A stretch of 64,000 bases of DNA from positions 652,001 to 716,000 of the forward strand of contig NZ_JAUXOY010000014.1 of assembly GCF_030684185.1 (NCBI RefSeq). The letters run 5' to 3'. Both the position numbers and the translations under genes were made by a program. Of this stretch, positions 47,544 to 56,360 are shown piece by piece. Positions within the stretch are counted from its first letter, which is position 1, and every line of letters starts with the position of its first letter. The notes beneath the pieces were generated by a model that saw nothing but the letters and a program-made list of their open reading frames with translations, was not told where the DNA came from and searched no databases. The DNA comes from Methylotenera sp. Its GTDB lineage: Bacteria; Pseudomonadota; Gammaproteobacteria; Burkholderiales; Methylophilaceae.

Positions 47544-48584
47544 ATGATTGAATCTGCAATTGGGTTGTTAAACAAAGCTTCAAATTCAGAAGCGATTATT
47601 GATACAAGTAACATGATGGCTGGTTTAGCTAAGTCATGTGATGCTAATACTGTTAACCGTTGGAGCGTTGCCAATATTGTCGCATTATTTGAGCTGCCTT
47701 TCAGCGATTTAATGTATCAGGCGCAAACTGTGCATCGTGCAAATTTTGACCCGAACGCAGTGCAAGTGAGTACGCTGTTATCGATTAAAACTGGCGGTTG
47801 TTCAGAGGATTGCGGCTATTGCCCACAAGCTGCACGTTACCACACAGAGGTGGAAAATGAGCCTTTAATGAAGCTCGAAGATGTCGTCGCTGCTGCGCAG
47901 GAAGCTAAAGATAATGGTGCCAGTCGTTTCTGTATGGGCGCTGCATGGCGTGGTCCTAAACAGCGAGATTTAGAGCCTGTGTTGAAAATGATTGCCGAAG
48001 TAAAAGCAATGGGCTTAGAAACATGTGCAACCTTAGGTATGCTGAAAGACGGTCAAGCCGAGCAATTAAAAGAAGCGGGTTTGGATTATTACAACCACAA
48101 CTTGGATACCGCGCCAGAATTTTACGGTGATGTGATTACCACGCGTACTTATCAAGACCGATTAGATACGTTGGAACGTGTGCGTAGTCAGGATATTCAT
48201 GTATGTAGCGGCGGCATTATTGGTATGGGCGAATCGCGCAATCAGCGTGCTGGCTTGTTAGCGCAATTGGCGAATATGGAACGCCCGCCTGAAAGTGTGC
48301 CAATCAATCTGCTGACGCAGGTCGAAGGTACGCCATTGCATGGTACAGAAGAGTTGGATCCGCTTGAATTTGTGCGTACTATTGCGGCAGCGCGCATCAC
48401 GATGCCAAATAGCTTTGTGCGTTTGTCGGCAGGGCGCCAAAGCATGAGCGAAGGCATACAAGCCATGTGCTTTTTAGCTGGTGCGAATAGTATTTTTTAT
48501 GGGGAGAAATTACTGACAACAGCTAATCCTGAAGCTTCTACCGATAAAAAATTATTTGAAAAATTAGGTATTAATAAAATATAA
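47544..48584 (+). CDS. bioB: Biotin synthase
   Basis: The 346-residue radical-SAM enzyme inserts sulfur into dethiobiotin. The SAM cluster is Cys86-SED-Cys90-GY-Cys93, and further blocks include GACWRGP-like [15 protein letters not shown] and [11 protein letters not shown]. The ATG at 47544 follows AAGGAA. The gene heads bioB-F-H-C-D. Confidence 0.96.
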   Translation: MIESAIGLLNKASNSEAIIDTSNMMAGLAKSCDANTVNRWSVANIVALFELPFSDLMYQAQTVHRANFDPNAVQVSTLLSIKTGGCSEDCGYCPQAARYHTEVENEPLMKLEDVVAAAQEAKDNGASRFCMGAAWRGPKQRDLEPVLKMIAEVKAMGLETCATLGMLKDGQAEQLKEAGLDYYNHNLDTAPEFYGDVITTRTYQDRLDTLERVRSQDIHVCSGGIIGMGESRNQRAGLLAQLANMERPPESVPINLLTQVEGTPLHGTEELDPLEFVRTIAAARITMPNSFVRLSAGRQSMSEGIQAMCFLAGANSIFYGEKLLTTANPEASTDKKLFEKLGINKI

Positions 48585-48585
48585 C

Positions 48586-49743
48586 ATGCTGGCTTCCTTA
48601 CAACTCGCGTTAGATAAGCGCAAAGACGAAGGATTGTTGCGGCAAAGGCGATTGTTAGATTCACCTCAGGCTGAACATATCGTTGCAAACAACCAACCTT
48701 ATCTCTCGTTTTGCAGTAATGATTATTTAGGTTTAGCCAATCATCCCAAGTTGATTGCCGCTATGCAGAAAGCGGCTGGCGATTCTGGTGTGGGCAGTGG
48801 CGCATCCAATTTGATTACGGGGCATCATCGCTACCACGATGATTTAGAGAAGCAACTGGCGAAATTTGTGGGGCTGCCAGCGGCTTTACTGTTTTCTACA
48901 GGCTATATGGCCAATATTGGTGTGTTGGGGGCGTTGGTAGGGCGCGGTGATGCTATTTTTGCAGATAAATTGAACCATGCTTGTTTAAATGACGGGGGTT
49001 ATTATTCACTGGCAGAATTTAACCGCTTTGCGCATAACGATGTAGCTGCCCTTGAAATCTTGCTCAAAGCCAGTGCCGCTAAGCACAAATTGATAGCCGT
49101 AGATGCAGTATTTAGTATGGATGGCGACATTGCACCGTTAGCTGAATATCTTGCACTATGCGAAAAATATGACGCCTACCTTTATGTGGATGATGCACAT
49201 GGCTTTGGTGTGCTAGGTAAGCATGGCGAAGGTTTGTTAAATCATCTCAACTTGCAGTCACCACGCATTATTATGATGGCGACTCTAGGTAAAGCCGCCG
49301 GTGTGGCAGGCGCATTTGTGGCAGGCGAAAAAGTGGTGATTGATTATTTGATACAAACTGCAAAAAGTTATGTGTATTCAACACCCGCGCCACCAGCGCT
49401 TTCTGCAACCTTATCTGCGTCAGTCAGTTTGATTGAGCAGGGCGATGACTTACGTGCGCATTTACGTAGCTTGATTTCCTATTTCAAAGACAATTTAAAT
49501 TGCAAAAAATGGCAGTTAATGCCGTCAGAAACCTCTGTACAACCTTTGCTAGTGGGTGACAATCTAGAAGCACTGGCATTAAGTGAATATTTACAAACGC
49601 GCGGTATCTTGGTGCCAGCTATACGGCCGCCAACTGTGCCTGTAGGAACAGCTAGACTACGTATTTCAATATCTGCCGCACATTCATTAGACGATATTAA
49701 AAATCTCATCACAGCGATACATCAAGCCGAGCTAGCATTATGA
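48586..49743 (+). CDS. bioF: 8-Amino-7-oxononanoate synthase
   Basis: The 385-residue PLP enzyme joins pimeloyl-ACP and alanine. It has FCSNDYLGLANHP, GSGASNLITGHHRYHDDLE, DDAHGFGVLG and PLP-lysine in MMATLGKAAGVAGAF. It starts 1 base after the bioB stop and overlaps bioH by 4 bases. Confidence 0.95.
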   Translation: MLASLQLALDKRKDEGLLRQRRLLDSPQAEHIVANNQPYLSFCSNDYLGLANHPKLIAAMQKAAGDSGVGSGASNLITGHHRYHDDLEKQLAKFVGLPAALLFSTGYMANIGVLGALVGRGDAIFADKLNHACLNDGGYYSLAEFNRFAHNDVAALEILLKASAAKHKLIAVDAVFSMDGDIAPLAEYLALCEKYDAYLYVDDAHGFGVLGKHGEGLLNHLNLQSPRIIMMATLGKAAGVAGAFVAGEKVVIDYLIQTAKSYVYSTPAPPALSATLSASVSLIEQGDDLRAHLRSLISYFKDNLNCKKWQLMPSETSVQPLLVGDNLEALALSEYLQTRGILVPAIRPPTVPVGTARLRISISAAHSLDDIKNLITAIHQAELAL

Positions 49744-50540
49744 ATATCATTCCAGCCAATATTCATATTGAAACTACAGGAAACGGCCCTAATCTAGTGC
49801 TGCTGCATGGCTGGGGCATGAGCGGTGCGGTGTGGCAGCCAATTATAAAAAGTCTCAGTAAAATATTTTCTCTACATATTGTAGACATACCTGGTATGGG
49901 TTTAAGCCGTCCGACAGAGCCGTATCACCTTCATATCATTGCAGAAAAAGTTGCTGAGATGCTGCCTGCACACGCTGACATTGTCGGCTGGTCTTGGGGT
50001 GGACAAGTTGCTATGCGTATCGCAATAGATCAGCCCGATGCGGTTCGTCGGCTGGTTTTAGTCGGATCAACACCTTGCTTTGTCAATAAAGAAAACTTTA
50101 TGACTCAACAAGAGTGGAGCTCTGGTATCGCGCCTGATGTTTTTAGGCGGTTCGCTGAAAGTATGGATACGGATTATCACAAAACGTTAACGCAGTTCTT
50201 AACGCTGCAATGCATGGGTGATAAGAGTGCAAGAATGACAGTAAGACTGCTACGCAAAAAACTTGAAGAGCGGCCAGCGCCGACGACACAAACCTTGCAA
50301 AAAGCACTGAATATATTGTTGGAAACTGACTTACGTTCAGAGGTGGAACGATTAAGAAAACCGACTTTACTCATTCATGGTGACCGAGATACGCTAGCGC
50401 CGGTGCAGGCTGCGCACTGGATGATGCAAAACCTGCCGGTAGGTTTTTTACGCGTAATGGCTGGCGCTTCGCACGCCCCCTTCTTGTCGCATCAAGAACA
50501 GTTTGTAGACGCTCTGATTCAGTTTTTGGAACCCATATAA
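49740..50540 (+). CDS. bioH: Pimeloyl-ACP methyl ester carboxylesterase
   Basis: The 266-residue alpha/beta hydrolase removes the methyl group placed by BioC. The nucleophile is Ser85 in GWSWGGQ, the acid is Asp in LLIHGDRDTLAP and the base is His in MAGASHAPFLSH. LHGWGMSGAVW forms the oxyanion region. A MITE-like element follows before bioC. Confidence 0.94.
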   Translation: MNIIPANIHIETTGNGPNLVLLHGWGMSGAVWQPIIKSLSKIFSLHIVDIPGMGLSRPTEPYHLHIIAEKVAEMLPAHADIVGWSWGGQVAMRIAIDQPDAVRRLVLVGSTPCFVNKENFMTQQEWSSGIAPDVFRRFAESMDTDYHKTLTQFLTLQCMGDKSARMTVRLLRKKLEERPAPTTQTLQKALNILLETDLRSEVERLRKPTLLIHGDRDTLAPVQAAHWMMQNLPVGFLRVMAGASHAPFLSHQEQFVDALIQFLEPI

Positions 50541-50545
50541 TCATT

Positions 50546-50692
50546 ATGAGGCCTTTGCAAAAGTATTTATTGCGGCAAATTACTGCGTTGCGCGGTACTC
50601 GCAACCTCGCTGTACACCGCGTACTATCTCGGTTTCTGTGTTCCGTGCGCCTTGTACTTTATCCACACTAAACACTTTTGCAAAGGTCTCAT
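50546..50692. mobile_element. MITE-like element with 19-bp terminal inverted repeats
   Basis: ATGAGGCCTTTGCAAAAGT at 50546-50564 and ACTTTTGCAAAGGTCTCAT at 50674-50692 are inverted copies with one mismatch. They enclose about 109 bases and fill the whole bioH-bioC gap. The right end contains AAAGGT, the apparent ribosome site of bioC whose ATG begins 2 bases after the element. No transposase is present, so it would be a non-autonomous element. No clear target duplication was seen. Confidence 0.6.
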
Positions 50693-50693
50693 C

Positions 50694-51602
50694 ATGCAAG
50701 ATATTTATTACATTGATAAAGCGCGCGCACGCGCCTCGTTTGGGCGTGCAGCCGATACTTATGATGCTGCCGCAATATTGCAGAAGCAAGTGCGTGATGA
50801 AATGCTCAGCCGTCTAGATTTAGTAAAGTTAAACCCACAGGCCATACTGGATGCGGGTTGTGGCACAGGCATTGCCAGCCATGCTCTGCAAAAGCGTTTT
50901 GCAAAGTCACAAGTGGTGTCGTTAGATTTTGCATTGCCAATGCTGCAAAAAACGCGAAGTACTCGCGATAATGCTGGTTTAGTAAATCAAGTGAAAAGCT
51001 TATTGGGTGGCACCAGGCAAAATTTATTGTGTGCTGATATTGAGTCACTGCCATTGGCAAACGCAAGTGTTGGTTTGGTGTGGTCTAATTTGGCCATTCA
51101 ATGGTGTAATGATTTAGACGCAGCGTTGCAGGAATTTCACCGCGTGTTGCAACCGGAAGGGTTGCTGATGTTTAGTACCTTTGGCCCGGATACGCTGAAA
51201 GAATTACGGGTTGCTACCAGTGGGCAAGCCGGCGTAACCAGCGTAAGTAGATTCATTGATATGCATGACATTGGTGATGCTTTGGTTCGTGCCGGATTTA
51301 GCGCGCCAGTGCTGGATGTAGAGCGATTTACCCTCACTTACGATGATGTTAAAAGTGTGATGCGTGACCTGAAAAGCATAGGGGCGCATAACGCCACAGA
51401 TGGCCGTGCACGTGGTTTGTTAGGCCGTGGCTTTTTTGCAAGGTTAGAAGCGAGTTATGAGCAGTTTAGACTAAACGGTAAACTTCCAACTACTTTTGAA
51501 GTGGTGTATGGCCATGCCTGGCGTGGCCCAGATAAGCCCAAAGGGTCATTTAATCTTAGTGATGGTGTTTCTCCTGTTACATTTAAACCCAGAGGTAAAT
51601 AG
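50694..51602 (+). CDS. bioC: Malonyl-ACP O-methyltransferase
   Basis: The 302-residue SAM methyltransferase starts biotin synthesis by capping malonyl-ACP. It has SFGRAADTYDAAAILQKQV, the SAM motif LDAGCGTG and NLAIQWCNDLD. ATG at 50694 is preferred over an earlier in-frame ATG at 50652 because it follows AAAGGT and gives the family N-terminus. The element at 50546-50692 supplies that ribosome site. Confidence 0.93.
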   Translation: MQDIYYIDKARARASFGRAADTYDAAAILQKQVRDEMLSRLDLVKLNPQAILDAGCGTGIASHALQKRFAKSQVVSLDFALPMLQKTRSTRDNAGLVNQVKSLLGGTRQNLLCADIESLPLANASVGLVWSNLAIQWCNDLDAALQEFHRVLQPEGLLMFSTFGPDTLKELRVATSGQAGVTSVSRFIDMHDIGDALVRAGFSAPVLDVERFTLTYDDVKSVMRDLKSIGAHNATDGRARGLLGRGFFARLEASYEQFRLNGKLPTTFEVVYGHAWRGPDKPKGSFNLSDGVSPVTFKPRGK

Positions 51603-51606
51603 CCAT

Positions 51607-52260
51607 ATGGTGCAGTCCTATTTTGTTCTCGGCACTGATACTAACGTAGGTAAAACCTATGTTGCCAGCGCGTTAGTGCAGCACTTTGTTAAGTCCGGTT
51701 TAAAAGCTGTAGGTATGAAGCCGATAGCATCAGGCTGTGAGCTCAATTCAAAAAACGAGCTAATCAATGAAGATGTAACAGCTTTAATTAGTGCAAGCAA
51801 CGTAACTGTGTCATTAGATTTAATCAACCCGTATCGATTTACACCTGCCATTGCCCCACATATTGCCGCTGAACAAGCTGGCATTTCAATGAACTTGGAC
51901 GTGATTAAACGGGCATATCAGCAGCTAAAGACTTTGGCGGATGTGGTGATTGTTGAAGGCGCTGGTGGCTTGCTTGTGCCACTTAATCCGACTGAAACAC
52001 TGGCAGATTTAGCCGTACAACTTAATATCCCAATTGTTTTAGTAGTAGGCATGCGCTTAGGCTGCATCAACCATACGCTTCTTACTATAGAAGCGATAGA
52101 AGCCCGCGGACTAACCCTTGCAGGTTGGGTTGCTAATGAGATTGACCCCAACATGAGTATGTTTGAGGGCAACTTAAGCAGCTTGCAACAACGTATTGCT
52201 GCGCCTTGTCTAAGCGTGGTTCGTTGGCAGGGAAAAGCGAAATTTACACTGCCAACTTAG
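51607..52260 (+). CDS. bioD: Dethiobiotin synthetase
   Basis: The 217-residue ATP-dependent enzyme closes the ureido ring of dethiobiotin. It has the P-loop GTDTNVGKT, KPIASG and VEGAGGLLVPL. It begins 4 bases after bioC with AGAGG upstream. bioA is not in this cluster. Confidence 0.95.
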   Translation: MVQSYFVLGTDTNVGKTYVASALVQHFVKSGLKAVGMKPIASGCELNSKNELINEDVTALISASNVTVSLDLINPYRFTPAIAPHIAAEQAGISMNLDVIKRAYQQLKTLADVVIVEGAGGLLVPLNPTETLADLAVQLNIPIVLVVGMRLGCINHTLLTIEAIEARGLTLAGWVANEIDPNMSMFEGNLSSLQQRIAAPCLSVVRWQGKAKFTLPT

Positions 52261-52344
52261 ATTGACAATCACTTGATAATAAATCAATAAATATTATTGT
52301 GTATCGGTTTTATTGCGCGCCGTTATCTATTGTGCAACGTTTTT

Positions 52345-53916
52345 CTATTGCGCAAGCTCGGCGGCCTCAACGACAACTTTATATAACTGTGCCTCTTGTG
52401 CCGTTGATACCTTTGTACCCACTGCAATTTGGTTGCGTTTACCAGGTGCTACGCCACCAGTAATGGTCATCGATGCACTTTGCGACACTGCCCGTCCTGT
52501 TTGCGCATCATATTTAATTACGCGCACTTGTACGCGGCCTACAGGCACTGCTGTGCTGTTTTGTACAACCGCATATAGATTTCCTGCATTATCCGCTTGC
52601 GCGCCAGCTTGGATATATTTTGCAGGATTACGTGGTAAATCTAACCGTACGCCACGCGCGGTGGCTTCTTTGCCGATCTCTGAATTTGAACCAGCTGCCA
52701 CTTGATAATGTTGTAAAGCTATATCTGTTTGTCCTCGTTCTTCAGCTATTTGACCAAGCAGCGCATGACCAGGAGCGGTAGGCAGAAGTTCATTAGCGCG
52801 TTTAAGGTATGGCTCTGCTTCGGTTTTTTTGCCCATGTTAAATAGCGCAATACCACTTTGAATGTGAGGCTTAAAGTAATCAGGCTGCATTTTGATGGCT
52901 TTATCATAAAACGCTAATGCTTCTTGCGGTTTTTTCTGCGTAAGTGCAATGTCACCTAATAGCTCTTGAAAACGCGCTTCGCGTGGTTCACCGGCAATTG
53001 CCTGTTTAGCCAATGTCGTGGCTTTCACCGTGTCTTTTGCAGCAAGCGCTTTTACACCTTCGTCATAAGATTTATAGGCCGCTTGTGTGGATTTAAGCTT
53101 ACTGACTTTTTGCGCGTAAATTTCTTTACCTAATTCCCCACCTGCACCTACTTGAGTAAGTGTTACTTTATTGGCGGCAACACGCTCAGGTGATGGTGGA
53201 TGACTGGCGAACAACCCTTCAATGAAATTGCTTTTACGGTCTGCACTTAAACGCACAAATGTCTCTTGAAGGGTGACTGCTGCGGTTGGGTCATAGCCGG
53301 CTTTTTTCATATATTGCATGCCATATAAATCAGATTCACTTTCAGCATCACGCCCATATTTTTTGGAAGTAAGTTGCGCACCAACCTGAGCGCCACCCAC
53401 AATGAGGTTCGCATAATCGCTATTTTGTGCACCGATTCCAACTGCAATCATCGCTCCTTGCAGCAATACGCCGCGCTCCATGCTTTTTGCGCCATGGCGA
53501 GCAGCGGCATGTACCATTTCATGTCCCATCACAGCGGCTAACTCAGCCTCGCTATTTAATTCATAAAGCAGGCCTCGGTTGAAGGCTATTTTACCGCCAG
53601 GCATCGCCCAGGCATTGGGTGTTGAATCGTTGATGACGGCATATTCATAAGGCAGTTTACGATCTGCAACTGCGGCTAATTTATCTCCCACGCTTTGCAC
53701 ATAAGCGGTGAGTTCCGGGTCAATCACATAATCTCCGCCCTGAGCTTGGCGTGTAGGCGCATAATTCTGTTTGCCAATGGAGATCTCCTGCGATTCTGAA
53801 ACGAACTGGATTTCTCTTTTATGAGTCACTGGGTTCGTGCCGCAAGCTGAGATGAAAAGAGTGGATGCAATGCTTAAAACTAAAGTCAGGTTTCTGGCGT
53901 AATTTTGATTCAACAT
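52345..53916 (-). CDS. M48 family lipoprotein metalloprotease with TPR repeats (BepA-like)
   Basis: The 523-residue protein has a lipobox ISAC (Cys about 25), an M48 zinc domain with VMGHEMVHAAARHGA and a distal Glu in DAESESDLYG, then TPR repeats around residues 280-400. This fits BepA/YfgC, a periplasmic protease and chaperone for outer-membrane proteins. An extra C-terminal beta-rich domain follows the TPR region. Confidence 0.9.
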   Translation of the reverse strand: MLNQNYARNLTLVLSIASTLFISACGTNPVTHKREIQFVSESQEISIGKQNYAPTRQAQGGDYVIDPELTAYVQSVGDKLAAVADRKLPYEYAVINDSTPNAWAMPGGKIAFNRGLLYELNSEAELAAVMGHEMVHAAARHGAKSMERGVLLQGAMIAVGIGAQNSDYANLIVGGAQVGAQLTSKKYGRDAESESDLYGMQYMKKAGYDPTAAVTLQETFVRLSADRKSNFIEGLFASHPPSPERVAANKVTLTQVGAGGELGKEIYAQKVSKLKSTQAAYKSYDEGVKALAAKDTVKATTLAKQAIAGEPREARFQELLGDIALTQKKPQEALAFYDKAIKMQPDYFKPHIQSGIALFNMGKKTEAEPYLKRANELLPTAPGHALLGQIAEERGQTDIALQHYQVAAGSNSEIGKEATARGVRLDLPRNPAKYIQAGAQADNAGNLYAVVQNSTAVPVGRVQVRVIKYDAQTGRAVSQSASMTITGGVAPGKRNQIAVGTKVSTAQEAQLYKVVVEAAELAQ

Positions 53917-54008
53917 GATGGCATTCCTTTAACGATATTCAAAGCATAGCGCAAAAGTGCTAGTGAGTTAATAGCAATTGTCAGCCTATAAGTAAAATAT
54001 AGTTAAGC

Positions 54009-54683
54009 TTAAATAGAAGCATACAGTTTATTGATTTCAATAAAATCAAGCACGCTTTGTGGCGTTAGATAGCGTGCAGAATGTTTTTGTTGCAGGATGC
54101 TGCGAATAGCCGTGGATGAAATTTCTAAAGGCGTAATGGCTTGCATGGTCACAAAGCCAGCATTCGATTCATGTAAATCATCAAAATGTTCGGTGTAATG
54201 ATTGTGTAAAAAGGTTTCCAGTGATTTTGCTAAAGGCTTACTTGGCTTTTTATCAGGCCTTTGTACAAGCGCGATATGGCACAAACTGATTATTTCTTGC
54301 CAGCGATGCCATGTATCGAATTTGGTAAATGCATCGCTCCCCATAATCAAAACCAGACTCACTTTCTCACCCAGTTCTGTGCGCAGGCTTACTAATGTGT
54401 CTATGGTATAGGATGGTGTATTCGTCGTATCAGTTCTGCGTAACTCACGGTCATCAAATGAAAATAATGGATTGTCGGCAATCGCTAATTGCACCATAGC
54501 TGCGCGGTGATCTGCGGTTACTAAAGGCAGTGATTTGTGTGGAGGATTAGCCGATGGGATAAAGCGTACTTCATTTAAGCTGAGTGATTCAGCCAGCTCT
54601 TGCGCCATGCGTAAATGGCCAAAATGGATGGGGTTGAATGTGCCGCCAAGAATGCCAATGGCAGCTTGCCCGTTAGTGTACAT
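54009..54683 (-). CDS. nadD: Nicotinate-nucleotide adenylyltransferase
   Basis: The 224-residue NAD biosynthesis enzyme has GILGGTFNPIHFGHL with the HxGH motif, MGSDAFTKFDTW, and ISSTAIRS near the C-terminus. It starts directly after the proA stop. Confidence 0.94.
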   Translation of the reverse strand: MYTNGQAAIGILGGTFNPIHFGHLRMAQELAESLSLNEVRFIPSANPPHKSLPLVTADHRAAMVQLAIADNPLFSFDDRELRRTDTTNTPSYTIDTLVSLRTELGEKVSLVLIMGSDAFTKFDTWHRWQEIISLCHIALVQRPDKKPSKPLAKSLETFLHNHYTEHFDDLHESNAGFVTMQAITPLEISSTAIRSILQQKHSARYLTPQSVLDFIEINKLYASI

Positions 54684-55955
54684 TTATGCCCTTACTTGGC
54701 CATCGCCCAATACAATATATTTAAGCGAAGTTAGGCCTTCTAAACCCACAGGTCCTCGTGCATGCAACTTATCAGTTGAGATGCCAATTTCAGCACCTAA
54801 GCCATATTCAAAACCATCAGCAAATCGTGTTGAGGCATTCACCATCACACTGCTGGAATCGATTTCGCGCAAGAATCTACGTGCTTTAGTGTAGTTTTCT
54901 GTCACAATCGCTTCGGTGTGTTGCGATGAATGCTGGTTGATATGCGCAATAGCTTCATCAAGCCCGCTGACTACTTTGCATGAGATAATCGCCGCTAAAT
55001 ATTCGGTGTAAAAATCTTCTTCAGTAGCTAGTTTTACATCTGTAAAGCCTGCCTGTTTTACAAGCGCACAGGTTTCTGCACAACCGCGAATTTCAATACC
55101 GTGTGATGTCAGCATATCCGCTAGTTTCGGTAGCATTTCTTTTGCCACAGAACGTGCAATCAATAATGACTCGGCTGTATTACACGTGCCTAAGCGCTGC
55201 GTTTTGCTGTTTTCAAGAATGCGTAAGGCTTTATCAAAATCCGCATCGTCATCTATATATACATGGCAATTACCATCTAAATGTTTGATAACAGGAATGC
55301 GCGCATCGTTAGAAATGCGCTCAATTAATCCCTTGCCACCGCGTGGCACGATTACATCCACATACTGTTTCATGGTAATCAGCTCGCCCACCGCTGCGCG
55401 GTCTGTGGTTTCTACCACTTGTACTGCCGTGGTTGGTAAGCCAGCCTCTTTTAAGCCTTCATGTACGAGCTTGGCCAGCGCTTGATTGCAATGGATTGCC
55501 TCGCTACCGCCACGTAAAATGGCTGCATTGCCAGACTTAATGCAAAGCCCAGCCGCATCTACCGTCACATTTGGCCGTGCTTCATAAATGATACCAATCA
55601 CGCCAAGTGGTACGCGCATTTTGCCAATTTGAATACCGCTTGGCATATATTTAAAATCCGTCATTTCGCCAATAGGGTCTGCAAGGTTGGCAATTTGCAT
55701 TAAACCTTCAGCCATGCTGGCAATGGTTTTTTCGCTAATCGCCAAACGGTCAAGCATGGCAGGCTCTAGGCCGTTGGCACAAGCTGCGTCTAAATCAAGT
55801 TTATTGGCCGCAAGCAGCACATCTTTTTCACGCAAAATCGCCTTGGCAATCGCGTTTAGCGCATTGTTTTTTTGAATGGTATCAGCACTGGCCATAGTGC
55901 GTGAAGCTTTACGGGCTTCAATGCCGATGTTATGCATGTAGATTTGAATGTTCAT
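54684..55955 (-). CDS. proA: Gamma-glutamyl phosphate reductase
   Basis: The 423-residue proline biosynthesis enzyme has [17 protein letters not shown], the catalytic Cys in [11 protein letters not shown] and [11 protein letters not shown]. The ATG at 55955 gives the usual N-terminus ([16 protein letters not shown]) and length; a longer frame reaches 55994. The ribosome site is weak. Confidence 0.93.
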   Translation of the reverse strand: MNIQIYMHNIGIEARKASRTMASADTIQKNNALNAIAKAILREKDVLLAANKLDLDAACANGLEPAMLDRLAISEKTIASMAEGLMQIANLADPIGEMTDFKYMPSGIQIGKMRVPLGVIGIIYEARPNVTVDAAGLCIKSGNAAILRGGSEAIHCNQALAKLVHEGLKEAGLPTTAVQVVETTDRAAVGELITMKQYVDVIVPRGGKGLIERISNDARIPVIKHLDGNCHVYIDDDADFDKALRILENSKTQRLGTCNTAESLLIARSVAKEMLPKLADMLTSHGIEIRGCAETCALVKQAGFTDVKLATEEDFYTEYLAAIISCKVVSGLDEAIAHINQHSSQHTEAIVTENYTKARRFLREIDSSSVMVNASTRFADGFEYGLGAEIGISTDKLHARGPVGLEGLTSLKYIVLGDGQVRA

Positions 55956-56055
55956 GGTGAGATTATACTTTTTATCAATAGAATATAAAAACATTTAACT
56001 GAGCGCTTTGTACGAAATGAAATGGGGCTCAGTTTTTAACAAACACGCCAAAATT

Positions 56056-56128
56056 CGTCATTCTCGCGAAAGCGGAAATCCATTTTAATAAAACACTTAG
56101 ATGGATCCCCGCTTTCGCGAGGATGACG
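56056..56128. repeat. REP-like 28-bp palindrome
   Basis: Arms at 56056-56083 and 56101-56128 match at 25 of 28 bases, with core CTCGCGAAAGCG and ends CGTCAT/ATGACG. Sequences of this GTCATTC-CGCGAAAGCG kind are common dispersed palindromes in proteobacterial genomes. It lies in the 405-base gap between proA and the acyltransferase. Confidence 0.75.
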
Positions 56129-56206
56129 AGTTTGTAAGTTATTATGCTCAATCAGCAGTTGAGTGAGAAACAAGCCAGTCATGCTAATGGTCTTGGGTTG
56201 AAGTTT

Positions 56207-56297
56207 TGTAGGGTGGGCAAAATGAAGTTATTTGCCCACCAAAGTCATATCAATATCAAATAAGGTGTGCAAGATGAATCGTTTTGCACGCCCTACC
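56207..56297. repeat. Second palindromic repeat element (double hairpin)
   Basis: GGTGGGCAAA at 56212-56221 pairs exactly with TTTGCCCACC at 56231-56240. A second near-perfect hairpin, GGTGTGCAA with TTGCACGCC, follows at 56263-56292. The outer ends GTAGGGTGGGCAAAA and TTTTGCACGCCCTAC are inverted copies with two mismatches. Apart from this and the element at 56056, I see nothing in the 55956-56360 gap. Confidence 0.7.
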
Positions 56298-56360
56298 CTG
56301 GCTGGCTCGTTGCCGAAGGCTTTTCAGAATTTATTTCAGGGGAGCAGCCAGAGGTTGTAA

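Noticed and set aside
50580-50789. Minus-strand open frame of 69 codons across the MITE-like element
   Set aside because: It runs through the repeat and into the antisense of bioC, has no ribosome site and no domain. Such frames are common spurious calls in dispersed repeats.
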